From GCA-016432345 sp964544105 (GTDB taxonomy: Bacteria > Patescibacteriota > Microgenomatia > Levybacterales > UBA12049): 54,685 nucleotides of DNA. How positions within the stretch are numbered: position 1 is the stretch's first letter; each line of letters starts with the position of its first letter. Position numbers and translations under genes: made by a program. The DNA is taken from positions 1 through 54,685 of the forward strand of contig CAZIZQ010000002.1 of NCBI GenBank assembly GCA_964544105.1, read 5' to 3'. Below, in pieces: positions 23,673-31,685 of this stretch. The notes below the pieces were generated by a model. It saw only the letters and a program-made list of their open reading frames with translations, was not told the origin of the DNA and made no database searches.

Positions 23673-24863
23673 TTACTTACCAAACCTCCGCTCGCGGGAG
23701 ATGTAATCTATAATTGCCTCGTTAAATTTTTTCTCGTCAAAATCCGGCCAAAAAGTAGGAGTAAAATATAATTCACTATAAGTGCTTTGCCACGGCAGAT
23801 ACCCGCTTAACCTCTGCTCTCCACCGGTACGAATAATAAGATCCGGATCTGGCTGTCCTTGGGTGTATAACGAATTAGTCATTGTTTCTTCTGTTATTTC
23901 TTTGGGTGTATTTTTAATAATTGTCTTTACTGCTCGAATAATTTCTGCCCGACCACCATAATTTAAGGCAAAATTAACAGTAATACCGGTATTACCTTTT
24001 GTATCATCAACAACTTCTTCTATATCTTTTTCTATGTCTTTTGGAAAAGCAGAAATATCCCCAAGTGTTTTGACTCGTACATTGTTTTTTTTAAGCTTAG
24101 CAACTAACGACCCACTAAACATACGACGGAATAAATTCATTAATGCATCGACTTCCTTTTTCTCCCTATTCCAGTTTTCTGTAGAAAATGCCCAAAAGGT
24201 AAGATGTGTTATGCCCAAAGATTCTGCATGACGAACAAGTGGCTCGATACGGTTAAACCCAGCTCTATGACCAAAAAATAACGGCAATTTCTTTCTCCTG
24301 GCCCATCGCCTATTACCATCCATAATCATGGCAACATGACGCGGCAAATAAAGCCTAGCCACAGTTAATATGGTCCATGGGGTATATTTTTTGGGGCTTT
24401 GAACAGCATCAGCAATAAACGCATCCCTATCCATCCACATATATTCGTAAACAACATCTTTATTGGCTGAAACTTTTCCATCATAATCCCCAATTAAAAT
24501 CGCGCAGTACTCATTTTCACAGTTTTTCCCGTGTTTTGCAAAATAATTAAATGCTCCAACTTTTTCTAATTTGACTCCGCTGATTCCCACTTCTCGTTTT
24601 AATGAACGGTTTGCTGCTTCTTCGTATGATTCGTCGTGATTTGGCAAATGCAACACATGACTAATTGCGGTAAGATCCCAATACCCATCCCACAATTTGT
24701 GTTTTCTCTTTTGCAGCAGCACTTCCCCTTTTTTATTCTGCAAAAGCACTACATATGCTCTGTGATGCAAACCGTTGCCATAATGGCACTTTTCTTTTTC
24801 GGCATATTTACCAGTAAAGGTATCGTTTTCATCGACCAATAACAACATCTGTTTCTCGTCCAT
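23673..24863 (-). CDS. uppS: Idi-like Nudix domain fused to undecaprenyl diphosphate synthase
   Basis: A 396-residue fusion. Residues 1-170 are a Nudix domain close to type 1 isopentenyl diphosphate isomerase: HHRAYVVLLQNKKGEVLLQKR, GYWDLTAISHV, ESYEEAANRSLKREVGI and ENEYCAILIG, the last matching the catalytic-Glu segment NEVC of Idi. The catalytic Cys segment (NSVCGHP in E. coli) is LTAISHV here, with Ile at the Cys position. Residues 173-396 are a complete cis-prenyltransferase: LPRHVAMIMDGNRRWARR with the catalytic Asp, GHRAG, LTFWAFSTENWNR, LIIRTGGEQRLSGYLPWQ and YSELYF. Last gene of the mevalonate operon, two bases after mvaD. Confidence 0.92.
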   Translation of the reverse strand: MDEKQMLLLVDENDTFTGKYAEKEKCHYGNGLHHRAYVVLLQNKKGEVLLQKRKHKLWDGYWDLTAISHVLHLPNHDESYEEAANRSLKREVGISGVKLEKVGAFNYFAKHGKNCENEYCAILIGDYDGKVSANKDVVYEYMWMDRDAFIADAVQSPKKYTPWTILTVARLYLPRHVAMIMDGNRRWARRKKLPLFFGHRAGFNRIEPLVRHAESLGITHLTFWAFSTENWNREKKEVDALMNLFRRMFSGSLVAKLKKNNVRVKTLGDISAFPKDIEKDIEEVVDDTKGNTGITVNFALNYGGRAEIIRAVKTIIKNTPKEITEETMTNSLYTQGQPDPDLIIRTGGEQRLSGYLPWQSTYSELYFTPTFWPDFDEKKFNEAIIDYISRERRFGK

Positions 24864-24865
24864 AA

Positions 24866-25882
24866 TTAAAATAAGTGCTCATGAACAAGACGAGCACCTC
24901 TTGAAGGAATATTTATTATAACATCCTTTGTTACAGAAAACTCTTTGGCAAGGTTTGCAACTTTTTCTTTATCTTTTCCTTGGCAAATTAAATGCACATC
25001 CTGTCCAGTGTTTAAAGTAAAATAAACAGACAATCCTTCACCTCTCCACTTTTCAACAGCTTTTATAATAGTAACTGTTTCTGGCCTTAAGTAAACAAGC
25101 GGCGGGGTTTGAGTGAACATAATCGCATGTAATTCTAATGCCTCTTGCTCAATCAGTCTCCCAAACTCAACAAAACTTTTCTTTTTAATTAGTTCTTTTA
25201 CCCCATTATTTTTCTCCTTCATCCGCGACAATCGAACCTTCATAAACGGACTTGATGCTGCGGTTTGTTGACCAATAGTTGTTGAAACATCTTTTTTTTG
25301 ACTACTGGCGATAACAACTACATCCGCAATATCCCAATAATTAGGTTTGAAGATCTGCACAGCAAAAGATGTTTCGTTTGTACTGCCATCGAGCCATTCC
25401 ACAAACCCACTGAGAATCGATCGGCAGGCAGATCCTGAGCCCTGTCGAGCTAATATTGATAACTGTTTTTCCAAAAAGTTAAGTCCTGCCGCAGAAACAG
25501 CGGCAACAGTAAGCGCAGCAAAACCAGACGCAGAAGATGAGAGACCCGTGCCGGTCGGAAAATTATTTTCTGACACAACTTTTGCTTTTTGATTTATTTC
25601 TGCCAGTTTTCTTATTCGATCGAGATGTTCTATAACTCGGTCTTTTTCATCTTGAAGGAGTCGAGGTCGCTGCCTCGCCACCTTCCAGGTGGCCGAATGA
25701 ACTCCTGGAAGGTGAATTTCATCTTTTTTATATTCATCAGAGAACTCAACTGTGGTTGTCGTTAACAAATTACTTAAATTCATAGAAATACTACCATTTT
25801 CCGGAATCCGCAATGCCTCGTCTTTCTTACCCCAATACTTGGTAAAGGCAATATTCGATGGTGCTACAGCAGTTGCTTTCAT
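24866..25882 (-). CDS. mvaD: Diphosphomevalonate decarboxylase MvaD
   Basis: A 338-residue GHMP-superfamily enzyme with decarboxylase signatures: APSNIAFTKYWGKKDEALRIP, SISMNLSNLLTTTTV, PTGTGLSSSASGFAALTVAA and GSGSACRSILSGFVEW. It converts mevalonate 5-diphosphate to IPP with ATP and loss of CO2. The KYWGK and SGSACRS motifs separate it from the kinases. It overlaps mvaK2 by 4 nt and precedes the Idi-UppS fusion by 2 nt, so the pathway product is delivered to its consumer from one transcript. Confidence 0.94.
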   Translation of the reverse strand: MKATAVAPSNIAFTKYWGKKDEALRIPENGSISMNLSNLLTTTTVEFSDEYKKDEIHLPGVHSATWKVARQRPRLLQDEKDRVIEHLDRIRKLAEINQKAKVVSENNFPTGTGLSSSASGFAALTVAAVSAAGLNFLEKQLSILARQGSGSACRSILSGFVEWLDGSTNETSFAVQIFKPNYWDIADVVVIASSQKKDVSTTIGQQTAASSPFMKVRLSRMKEKNNGVKELIKKKSFVEFGRLIEQEALELHAIMFTQTPPLVYLRPETVTIIKAVEKWRGEGLSVYFTLNTGQDVHLICQGKDKEKVANLAKEFSVTKDVIINIPSRGARLVHEHLF

Positions 25883-26832
25883 AGCTCTACCCTTACTCCT
25901 TCTGCATTTGTTTTGGCATTTATTATTGTTCCTCCAGCATTTTCGAGTGTTTTCTCAATAATCTCTCTTTTACTCCCATCAACAAGAACAATCATGCAGT
26001 CGCCGCCTCCTGCACCAGATAACTTTGCCCCATATGCGCCAGCATCAACTGCGGAAGCAATCATATCATCTAATTTTTTTGTACTCACGCCCAAGTTTTC
26101 CAAAAGCATTTGATTTTTATTCATCAACTCCCCTACCCGCTTCCAGTCTTTTTTTTCTAATGCTTCCTGTGCGTTAGTTACTATTTTTGCGATTTCAGTA
26201 AACACTTTTGTTTTTTTTGAAACTTGATTGATAATCGCTACTGTATCCGCCTTTACCCCGCTGTATCCAATAACAAGAGGCAAAGATGCAATTGACAAAG
26301 ACTCAATAACTCTTCCACCTGTTACAAAATACAGTGTGCCACCATAAATTGCCGCAGCCACATCAAACCCCGATCCTTTTTTCTGGACATCAATCACTGC
26401 TTTGTAGGCAATATTAAACAGCTCTTTATTTGTTAATTCAATTTTGAAAAGTTCTGATAGTGCCTTTATTACACAAACAGTCACCGCAGATGAAGATCCA
26501 AAACCAAACTTTGACGAAAATTCAGAAGAGGTACTAATTTTTACACCTACACCCTTTAGCCTCACCAAGCGAGGCTTGATGAGGCTAACTGCTATTTCGG
26601 CAAACCTTGCTCCTTTGGGAATGTCTCCCTTGCCTATTTCGGATAACGGTTTTTTATAACTAACAATTTGAACATCTGGCGCTTCCAGCTCGAATATTGG
26701 TTCTTCTAATAAAGAAGCCGCTGCCCGTATCCGCTGATCAACTGCTGTGACTATACACCCAGCTCCATGCAACACCGCATGCTCGCCAAAAAGCATGAGC
26801 TTGCCTGGTGCAGATACCATCACACTAGACAT
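25879..26832 (-). CDS. mvaK2: Phosphomevalonate kinase (MvaK2-type GHMP kinase)
   Basis: A 317-residue GHMP kinase: VSAPGKLMLFGEHAVLHG at the N-terminus, KFGFGSSSAVTVCVIKAL as the ATP loop, KGSGFDVAAAIYGG, and C-terminal KLSGAGGGDCMIVLV. GSGFDV and GAGGGDC are typical of phosphomevalonate kinases rather than mevalonate kinases, and its position between mvaK1 and mvaD fits. The alternative call is an archaeal-style mevalonate kinase, because the N-terminal half is intermediate. It overlaps both neighbours (8 and 4 nt). Confidence 0.78.
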   Translation of the reverse strand: MSSVMVSAPGKLMLFGEHAVLHGAGCIVTAVDQRIRAAASLLEEPIFELEAPDVQIVSYKKPLSEIGKGDIPKGARFAEIAVSLIKPRLVRLKGVGVKISTSSEFSSKFGFGSSSAVTVCVIKALSELFKIELTNKELFNIAYKAVIDVQKKGSGFDVAAAIYGGTLYFVTGGRVIESLSIASLPLVIGYSGVKADTVAIINQVSKKTKVFTEIAKIVTNAQEALEKKDWKRVGELMNKNQMLLENLGVSTKKLDDMIASAVDAGAYGAKLSGAGGGDCMIVLVDGSKREIIEKTLENAGGTIINAKTNAEGVRVEL

Positions 26833-27898
26833 CTCTGCGTACCCCTTCTGCCCCTAATTTTGCCTGTAAACACGAAACATTTTTTGCTTTGGCAATTTCG
26901 TGTATAACAGATGGATCTTTATGGTAAACCAGTAATACTCCTGTTCCTTTTTCTTTTCCGCCTCCACCGCAGATTTTGGCCGCCCCACCTTTTACTTCGA
27001 TCTCCCTAATAATTTCTTTTGATAAATTAGAAACAACTCCAATCCATTCCAGATTTTTTTCACCTTCCCGAATAATACGAATCAACTCTTTTTCGTTGCC
27101 TGCGCCCAACACAGAAACTAATTCCCTAGTTAACCGCTCTTGCTCCCTTAAAAATGCCTCGACAATTTCCGGATGCTCTTGATAAAGCTTTCTAACATAA
27201 CCAACCATTTCGCCGGTTGTTTCAACCGGAGTACCGGTATTCAATATAAAAAAGTTATTAGAAACACTGTCGGGAATTTTAGTTCCCACCGGAGACATAA
27301 TAACTTTTAGTGCTTCTGATTCTTTTCGATACCAAATAAGACCACCAAAACAGACAGTTGCGTTATCTCCTCCCGACGGTAAACCGTGCCTCTTCATTTC
27401 GACTTGATAAGCAACATTATTTATAACCTCTTTGTTAAAAGGTTTGCCTAAAAAACCCATAACTGCCCCAACAATGGCAACTGCCAACGATGCAGACGAT
27501 CCAAGACCAGCGCCTGTAGGAATTTCTGAATCAATACTAAGCCTAAAACCACTTGCAGGTTTTTGATCATAATGCAGTATAGTTTCCCCAATTGCGATTA
27601 CTGCATAATCCAATACACCCTCGGTGATTTTTTTAAGGGTTGCGATATTATTAGTGGCTATATATTTCTTCCACTCTTCACGTGCTCCACGTGCAGTTTG
27701 CAACAATGACTCTTGAGTAATTTTTGCTTGGTATTTTGCAATATTTGAAGAAATCGTAATATCAGAACCAACTGTCCTAACTATTTTTACAACACAACGC
27801 TTATCAATAGCTGCCAATAGAGCCGGCTTACCATACACTGAGGAATGCTCACCAAGTAGATGAATTTTACTTGGTGCTGAAACAACAATATTATTCAT
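26825..27898 (-). CDS. mvaK1: Mevalonate kinase (MvaK1-type GHMP kinase)
   Basis: Starting at ATG 27898 gives 357 residues: VSAPSKIHLLGEHSSVYGKPALLAAID, PTGAGLGSSASLAVAIVGAV, and HGLPSGGDNATVCFGGLIWY, which matches the mevalonate kinase motif HGTPSGIDN. The C-terminal glycine motif is unusual, KICGGGGKEKGTGVLLV, lacking the standard GAGGGG. The ATG overlaps the DUF35 stop codon (ATGAATAA), so the longer frame from 27952 is rejected. It phosphorylates mevalonate at C5. Confidence 0.82.
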   Translation of the reverse strand: MNNIVVSAPSKIHLLGEHSSVYGKPALLAAIDKRCVVKIVRTVGSDITISSNIAKYQAKITQESLLQTARGAREEWKKYIATNNIATLKKITEGVLDYAVIAIGETILHYDQKPASGFRLSIDSEIPTGAGLGSSASLAVAIVGAVMGFLGKPFNKEVINNVAYQVEMKRHGLPSGGDNATVCFGGLIWYRKESEALKVIMSPVGTKIPDSVSNNFFILNTGTPVETTGEMVGYVRKLYQEHPEIVEAFLREQERLTRELVSVLGAGNEKELIRIIREGEKNLEWIGVVSNLSKEIIREIEVKGGAAKICGGGGKEKGTGVLLVYHKDPSVIHEIAKAKNVSCLQAKLGAEGVRRDV

Positions 27899-28190
27899 AT
27901 GGTTTTGCTTTAATACCGTACTGTATAACCTCTGCCGGTTTTTGCTTGCCAATTCTACGGACTACCGTAATAACATTCTGACCAATTTGGGGCCCTGTGT
28001 CAAAATCAACAAGCTGGAACGTTTCCCGTTTTTCTTTTTCAAATTCAACAATAGCCGCATAATATGGCACCTCATTTTCAAAACCAATGGGGGCAACAAA
28101 TATTTTTGTCCACGAAACGACCTTGCCAATCTTTCCAATACGGGCGTGTATATTTTTAGTTTGCCTCCAAGTTGTAATTGAACTACTCAT
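27891..28190 (-). CDS. DUF35 OB-fold protein without zinc ribbon
   Basis: A 99-residue DUF35 protein: KIGKVVSWTKIFVAPIGFENEVPYYAAIVEFEKEKR is followed by LVDFDTGPQIGQNVITVVRRIG, the OB-fold core. In archaea DUF35 bridges acetoacetyl-CoA thiolase and HMG-CoA synthase into one channelling complex, and gene order here matches that role (4-nt overlap with the thiolase, HMGS one gene further). The usual N-terminal four-cysteine zinc ribbon is absent: the protein contains no cysteine at all. It may be a minimal scaffold. Confidence 0.87.
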   Translation of the reverse strand: MSSSITTWRQTKNIHARIGKIGKVVSWTKIFVAPIGFENEVPYYAAIVEFEKEKRETFQLVDFDTGPQIGQNVITVVRRIGKQKPAEVIQYGIKAKPYE

Positions 28191-29268
28191 ATTTGTAACA
28201 CATGGACTGCTACCGTTGCTCCTGTACCGCCAACATTATGGGCTAGTCCCACTTTTGCCCCTTTCACCTGACGCTGCCCAGCATTTTTCCGCAACTGTTG
28301 GGCAATTTCGACAATTTGTTTTACTCCTGTTGCGCCAATTGGATGACCACATGCCTTAAGACCGCCGGAAGTATTTACCGGCATTTTGTTGCCAAGTTTT
28401 GTATGTCCACTTGCTATAAAGTCGCCCCCCTCACCCTTTTTGCAAAAACCCAAATCCTCCATTGCCATAATCTCGGCAATTGTAAAACAGTCATGCACCT
28501 CTAAAACATCAATATCAGAAAGAGAAACTCCTGCCTGCCTTAATGCTTTTTGTGAGGCAATTTTTGTTGCCGCAAGCTCGGTTAAACTTTTGCGTTTAGC
28601 AAGACCAATTGTGTCAGTTGCAACTGTGCTNNNNNNNNNNNNNNNNNNNNNNNNNNNNNNNNNNNNNNNNNNNNNNNNNNNNNNNNNNNNNNNNNNNNNN
28701 NNNNNNNNNNNNNNNNNNGAAAATGCGCATGTTCATTTAAGCTGGCATGGAAATGGTTTTTTACGGCAACTTCTGCCATTTGTTCACGGGTTGTGCCAAA
28801 TTGCTCCATATGCGCTCTGGCCATAAGAGCGTAAAGAGCGGGAAATGTCAGACCAGAAAGTCGCTCTTCCTCTGACCCTGCCCCCATCAAAGCTGTTGTT
28901 ATTTCACATGATGATACATCGGTCATTTTCTCAACCCCCACCACTAACACTGTTTCATACATACCAGAAAGAATTGCTTGCACACCTTGATGAATTGCCA
29001 AGCCACCGGATGCACATGCTCCTTCTACTCGAACTGCAGAAGTCGACAACCCCAATTGTGTTGTAACAACTGCACCTAAATGATCTTGATTATCTAGCTT
29101 TGATGCAAGCATATTTGCCACAAACACTGCATCAATTTTTTGCGCATCAAGCCCACTATCAACAATTGCTTTTTGTGCTGCTTCTTTAGCTAAGTCAAAC
29201 ACCGACCGTTCCCACAGCTCCCCAAATTTTGTCATGCCAACACCCAGTACGTTTACTTTCATAGACAT
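28187..29268 (-). CDS. Acetyl-CoA C-acetyltransferase (SCP2/archaeal-type thiolase), interrupted by assembly gap
   Basis: The N-terminal part (29268 to 28719) reads as a thiolase with the nucleophile Cys in VRVEGACASGGLAIHQG. After the N-run the C-terminal part continues as TVATDTIGLAKRKSLTELA, VHDCFTIAEIMAMEDLGF and GGLKACGHPIGATG with the second Cys/His pair. This is the non-decarboxylating SCP2-type thiolase that partners DUF35 in archaea. The two halves are out of phase across the 88 Ns, so the gap size is wrong. AAGGAG two bases before the ATG supports the start. Confidence 0.9.
28631..28718. other. Assembly gap (88 N) inside the thiolase gene
   Basis: A continuous thiolase frame needs a gap length of 2 modulo 3, but 88 is 1 modulo 3. 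Compared with SCP2 thiolases the missing segment should be longer, perhaps about 50 residues, so the stated gap is probably an estimate. Confidence 0.95.
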
Positions 29269-29275
29269 TTCTCCT

Positions 29276-29340
29276 TGTCATTCCGAACTTGTTTCGGAAT
29301 CCTGTTTTTTACGAGATCCTGAAATAAATTCAGGATGACA
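29276..29340. repeat. Composite palindromic repeat between mvaS and the thiolase gene
   Basis: Two hairpins in tandem: TTCCGAA/TTCGGAA, then TCCTGAA/TTCAGGA, bounded by TGTCA and TGACA. It fills almost the whole 79-nt gap between the two genes. Confidence 0.8.
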
Positions 29341-29347
29341 TAGCATT

Positions 29348-30391
29348 TCATAGGCATTGCTTATTTAATACACACTTTGCAAGGAAACTATAATCGACAT
29401 ATGTCTTTTTTTCTATTTGCTCTGCAACAGAATGTTTAATTCTTTTTTGATATGATAAGATTTCTTTCGTAATTTTAAAACAAAAAGCATCAGCTCCGGC
29501 TCCCGATCCATAAGAACAAAAGAAAATTGTATCATTGGGTTTTGCAATATCAAGTACTGCAGCAAGTCCAGTAAGAGATGAAGCAGAATAAGGATTGCCG
29601 ATTTTATCAACCACTAAACCCGCTGCAATTTGTTCTTTGCTAAATCCTAAACGTTTTGCAACGTTTTTTGGGAACTTGGCATTTGGCATATGAAATACTG
29701 CATAAGTAAAATCTGCTGGTTCTTTTTTTATTTTTCCCAGAAGGTTCTTTGATGCCCCAATTACATGACGAAAATAAGCCGGCTCTCCGGAAAAGCGGCC
29801 TGCATGTGAAGGAAATGCCTGTTGGTCCCGCCTCCAAAAATCTGGGGTATTCGAAGTAAAAGAAACAAAATCAACTATTTCGGCAATAACATTTTTTTTG
29901 CCCAAAATATACGCTGCTGCTGCACTTGCTGCGGTGTATTCCAAAATATCCCCCTGTTTGGCTTGAGCCACATCGCTACCAATTGCTATTCCATAGTCAA
30001 TTTTCCCAGAGGTGACAAGCGCCCACACAAATTGCATAGCAGCAGTACCAGCCTTACAGGCAAACTCCAAATCCGCTGCAAAATAATGATTGCCAACACC
30101 CAGCATTTCTCCAACAATGGTTGAGGTAGGTTTTACTGCATAGGGATGTGATTCCGACCCAACGGTAATTGCACCAATTTGTAGCGGGTCTATTTCCCCA
30201 TTGATAAGTGCCTGTAATCCTGCTTCGGCAGCCAATGTTGCTGCATCTTCATCTGACGATGCTATTGCTTTTTCTTCAATCTGCAACCCCGCAGTTACTT
30301 CCACAGGGTCTCTTTTTAAGGCCTTGGCAATATCCGAAATTTTTATTCGGTATTTTGGGACATATGTGCCGTATGAAACAATTCCTGTCAT
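29348..30391 (-). CDS. mvaS: Hydroxymethylglutaryl-CoA synthase (archaeal type)
   Basis: A 347-residue thiolase-fold synthase. Motifs: IVSYGTYVPKYRI at the N-terminus, the nucleophile in ADLEFACKAGTAAMQF, the histidine in VFHMPNAKFPKNVAKRLG, and FFCSYGSGAGADAF. The N-terminal and C-terminal blocks match archaeal HMG-CoA synthase. It condenses acetoacetyl-CoA with acetyl-CoA. It overlaps the HMGR gene by 4 nt; a palindromic repeat separates it from the thiolase. Confidence 0.94.
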   Translation of the reverse strand: MTGIVSYGTYVPKYRIKISDIAKALKRDPVEVTAGLQIEEKAIASSDEDAATLAAEAGLQALINGEIDPLQIGAITVGSESHPYAVKPTSTIVGEMLGVGNHYFAADLEFACKAGTAAMQFVWALVTSGKIDYGIAIGSDVAQAKQGDILEYTAASAAAAYILGKKNVIAEIVDFVSFTSNTPDFWRRDQQAFPSHAGRFSGEPAYFRHVIGASKNLLGKIKKEPADFTYAVFHMPNAKFPKNVAKRLGFSKEQIAAGLVVDKIGNPYSASSLTGLAAVLDIAKPNDTIFFCSYGSGAGADAFCFKITKEILSYQKRIKHSVAEQIEKKTYVDYSFLAKCVLNKQCL

Positions 30392-31512
30392 TTTTGTCCT
30401 CTCCCTAATTTTTGGTGTGCTTTACCCAAGCTTCCCTCACTTAAACTTGCCAATAATGATATTTCTCCAGCTAGTACTGCACCAGCGATAACTTCTGCAA
30501 ACTCTTCGGAATTTTGAACTCCCAATATTGATAGCGCTTCTTTTTGGGTGGCAAGATTTGTGCCACCACCAACTGTTCCTACAATAAGAGAAGGAAGATA
30601 AATGGAAAAATATAAATCGCCATTTTCTAAGATTTCTGCATCTGTAATTCCCATACTTCCTTCTACAACGTGCGCCGGGTCTTGCCCTGTTGCCAAAAAT
30701 ATAGCTGCAATAACATTGGCAAAATGAGCATTAAAACCCATAGAGCCGCTTAAAATAGAACCTAAGTGAACTTTTCGCTCAACCACCTCTACAATTTTCT
30801 CTGGAGTAGTTTTTAGGATTTCTCCAACAACTTTTTTAGGTAAAGTAACCTCTGCCCAAACCTTTTTCCCCCGCCCTAAAATAAAATTTAGCCAGGCTGG
30901 TTTTTTATCTATATCAAAATTACCAGCTAAAGACACGCATGTTACTTTGATTTTTTGCTCAATTATTTTTGCCATTTCTTCTGTTGCAATAGTTACCATA
31001 TTCATACCCATGGCATCCTGCGTATCAAAATAAAATCTAACAAACAAATTTCTGCCCAAAACCTTGTAATCTGCTTTTAAAAGTTTTATGTGGGAAGAAG
31101 AACTTGCGGCAATTTTAGCAAGTGTCTTGAAATTTTCATCAATCCAAACTTCGGCCTCCATGGCTCCGGCTAAATTTTTGGCTTTAAAAACAGGACCCCT
31201 AGTCATGCCGACATTTTCTACATAAACATTAGCTCCGCCTGAAAGCATAATTGTCTTGCATCCTCTATTTACCGATGCCACCAGCGCCCCTTCAGTCGTC
31301 GCCAATGGAACATAATACTCTTGACTCAAGATTTTAAATGGCCCTGCAATACCAATAGGAACTTGAGAGGCGCCAATTAAGTTTTCGCAGTTTCTTGTAG
31401 AAACAACCTTTTCATCAAAAGTAAATGAACTAATGTTTTGAAGATTAACTTTAACTTCTTTTTCTAAAGCGTTTCTTCGCTCTTTTGCACTTTTGAACGA
31501 TCGTAAATCCAT
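30388..31512 (-). CDS. mvaA: Hydroxymethylglutaryl-CoA reductase
   Basis: A 374-residue class I-like HMG-CoA reductase: CENLIGASQVPIGIAGPF, ATTEGALVASVNRGCK with the catalytic Glu, DAMGMNMVTIATE for NADPH binding, the Lys segment VSLAGNFDIDKKPAW, ATGQDPAHVVEGS with the Asp, and the C-terminal His in GKAHQKLG. It reduces HMG-CoA to mevalonate, the committed step, and is first in the operon. The ATG at 31512 is preferred to a TTG at 31524; the predicted leader is about 16 nt. Confidence 0.94.
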   Translation of the reverse strand: MDLRSFKSAKERRNALEKEVKVNLQNISSFTFDEKVVSTRNCENLIGASQVPIGIAGPFKILSQEYYVPLATTEGALVASVNRGCKTIMLSGGANVYVENVGMTRGPVFKAKNLAGAMEAEVWIDENFKTLAKIAASSSSHIKLLKADYKVLGRNLFVRFYFDTQDAMGMNMVTIATEEMAKIIEQKIKVTCVSLAGNFDIDKKPAWLNFILGRGKKVWAEVTLPKKVVGEILKTTPEKIVEVVERKVHLGSILSGSMGFNAHFANVIAAIFLATGQDPAHVVEGSMGITDAEILENGDLYFSIYLPSLIVGTVGGGTNLATQKEALSILGVQNSEEFAEVIAGAVLAGEISLLASLSEGSLGKAHQKLGRGQK

Positions 31513-31534
31513 ATTGGTACGCAAAAATCCTTAT

Positions 31535-31540
31535 ATTATA
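31535..31540 (-). promoter_or_regulatory. -10 box of the mevalonate operon
   Basis: TATAAT on the minus strand, 22 bases before the ATG at 31512. The -35 region is weak, which may mean activator dependence. Confidence 0.55.
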
Positions 31541-31591
31541 GTCGGCAAAACAGGCAGAATCATTCGGAGGAAAAATTAAAGCGTGTAAACC

Positions 31592-31625
31592 GAGGTGGCG
31601 TATCTGTTCCACCTCTAAGGTGGAA
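31592..31625. promoter_or_regulatory. Triple-arm inverted repeat between mvaA and the sigma factor gene
   Basis: GAGGTGG (31592-31598), CCACCTC (31609-31615) and AGGTGGAA (31618-31625). The middle arm can pair with either neighbour. It lies upstream of both divergent promoters, so it should act as DNA (operator) unless a longer transcript crosses it. Confidence 0.5.
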
Positions 31626-31650
31626 AATGCAAGCTCAATCTCTCAATCTT

Positions 31651-31679
31651 TTGCTATTTGCAAAACGCCTTTGTATAAT
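31651..31679 (+). promoter_or_regulatory. Leaderless promoter of the ECF sigma factor gene
   Basis: TTGCTA (31651-31656), 17 bp, TATAAT (31674-31679), six bases, ATG at 31686. Confidence 0.75.
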
Positions 31680-31685
31680 AACACT

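Noticed and set aside
26825..27952. A MvaK1 start at 27952.
   Set aside because: The extra 18 codons overlap the DUF35 gene; ATG 27898 overlaps the DUF35 stop codon in the usual operon style.
31592..31625. A T-box-like leader upstream of the sigma factor, suggested by AGGTGG repeats.
   Set aside because: No specifier loop or T-box core sequence is present, and both flanking promoters start outside the repeat.
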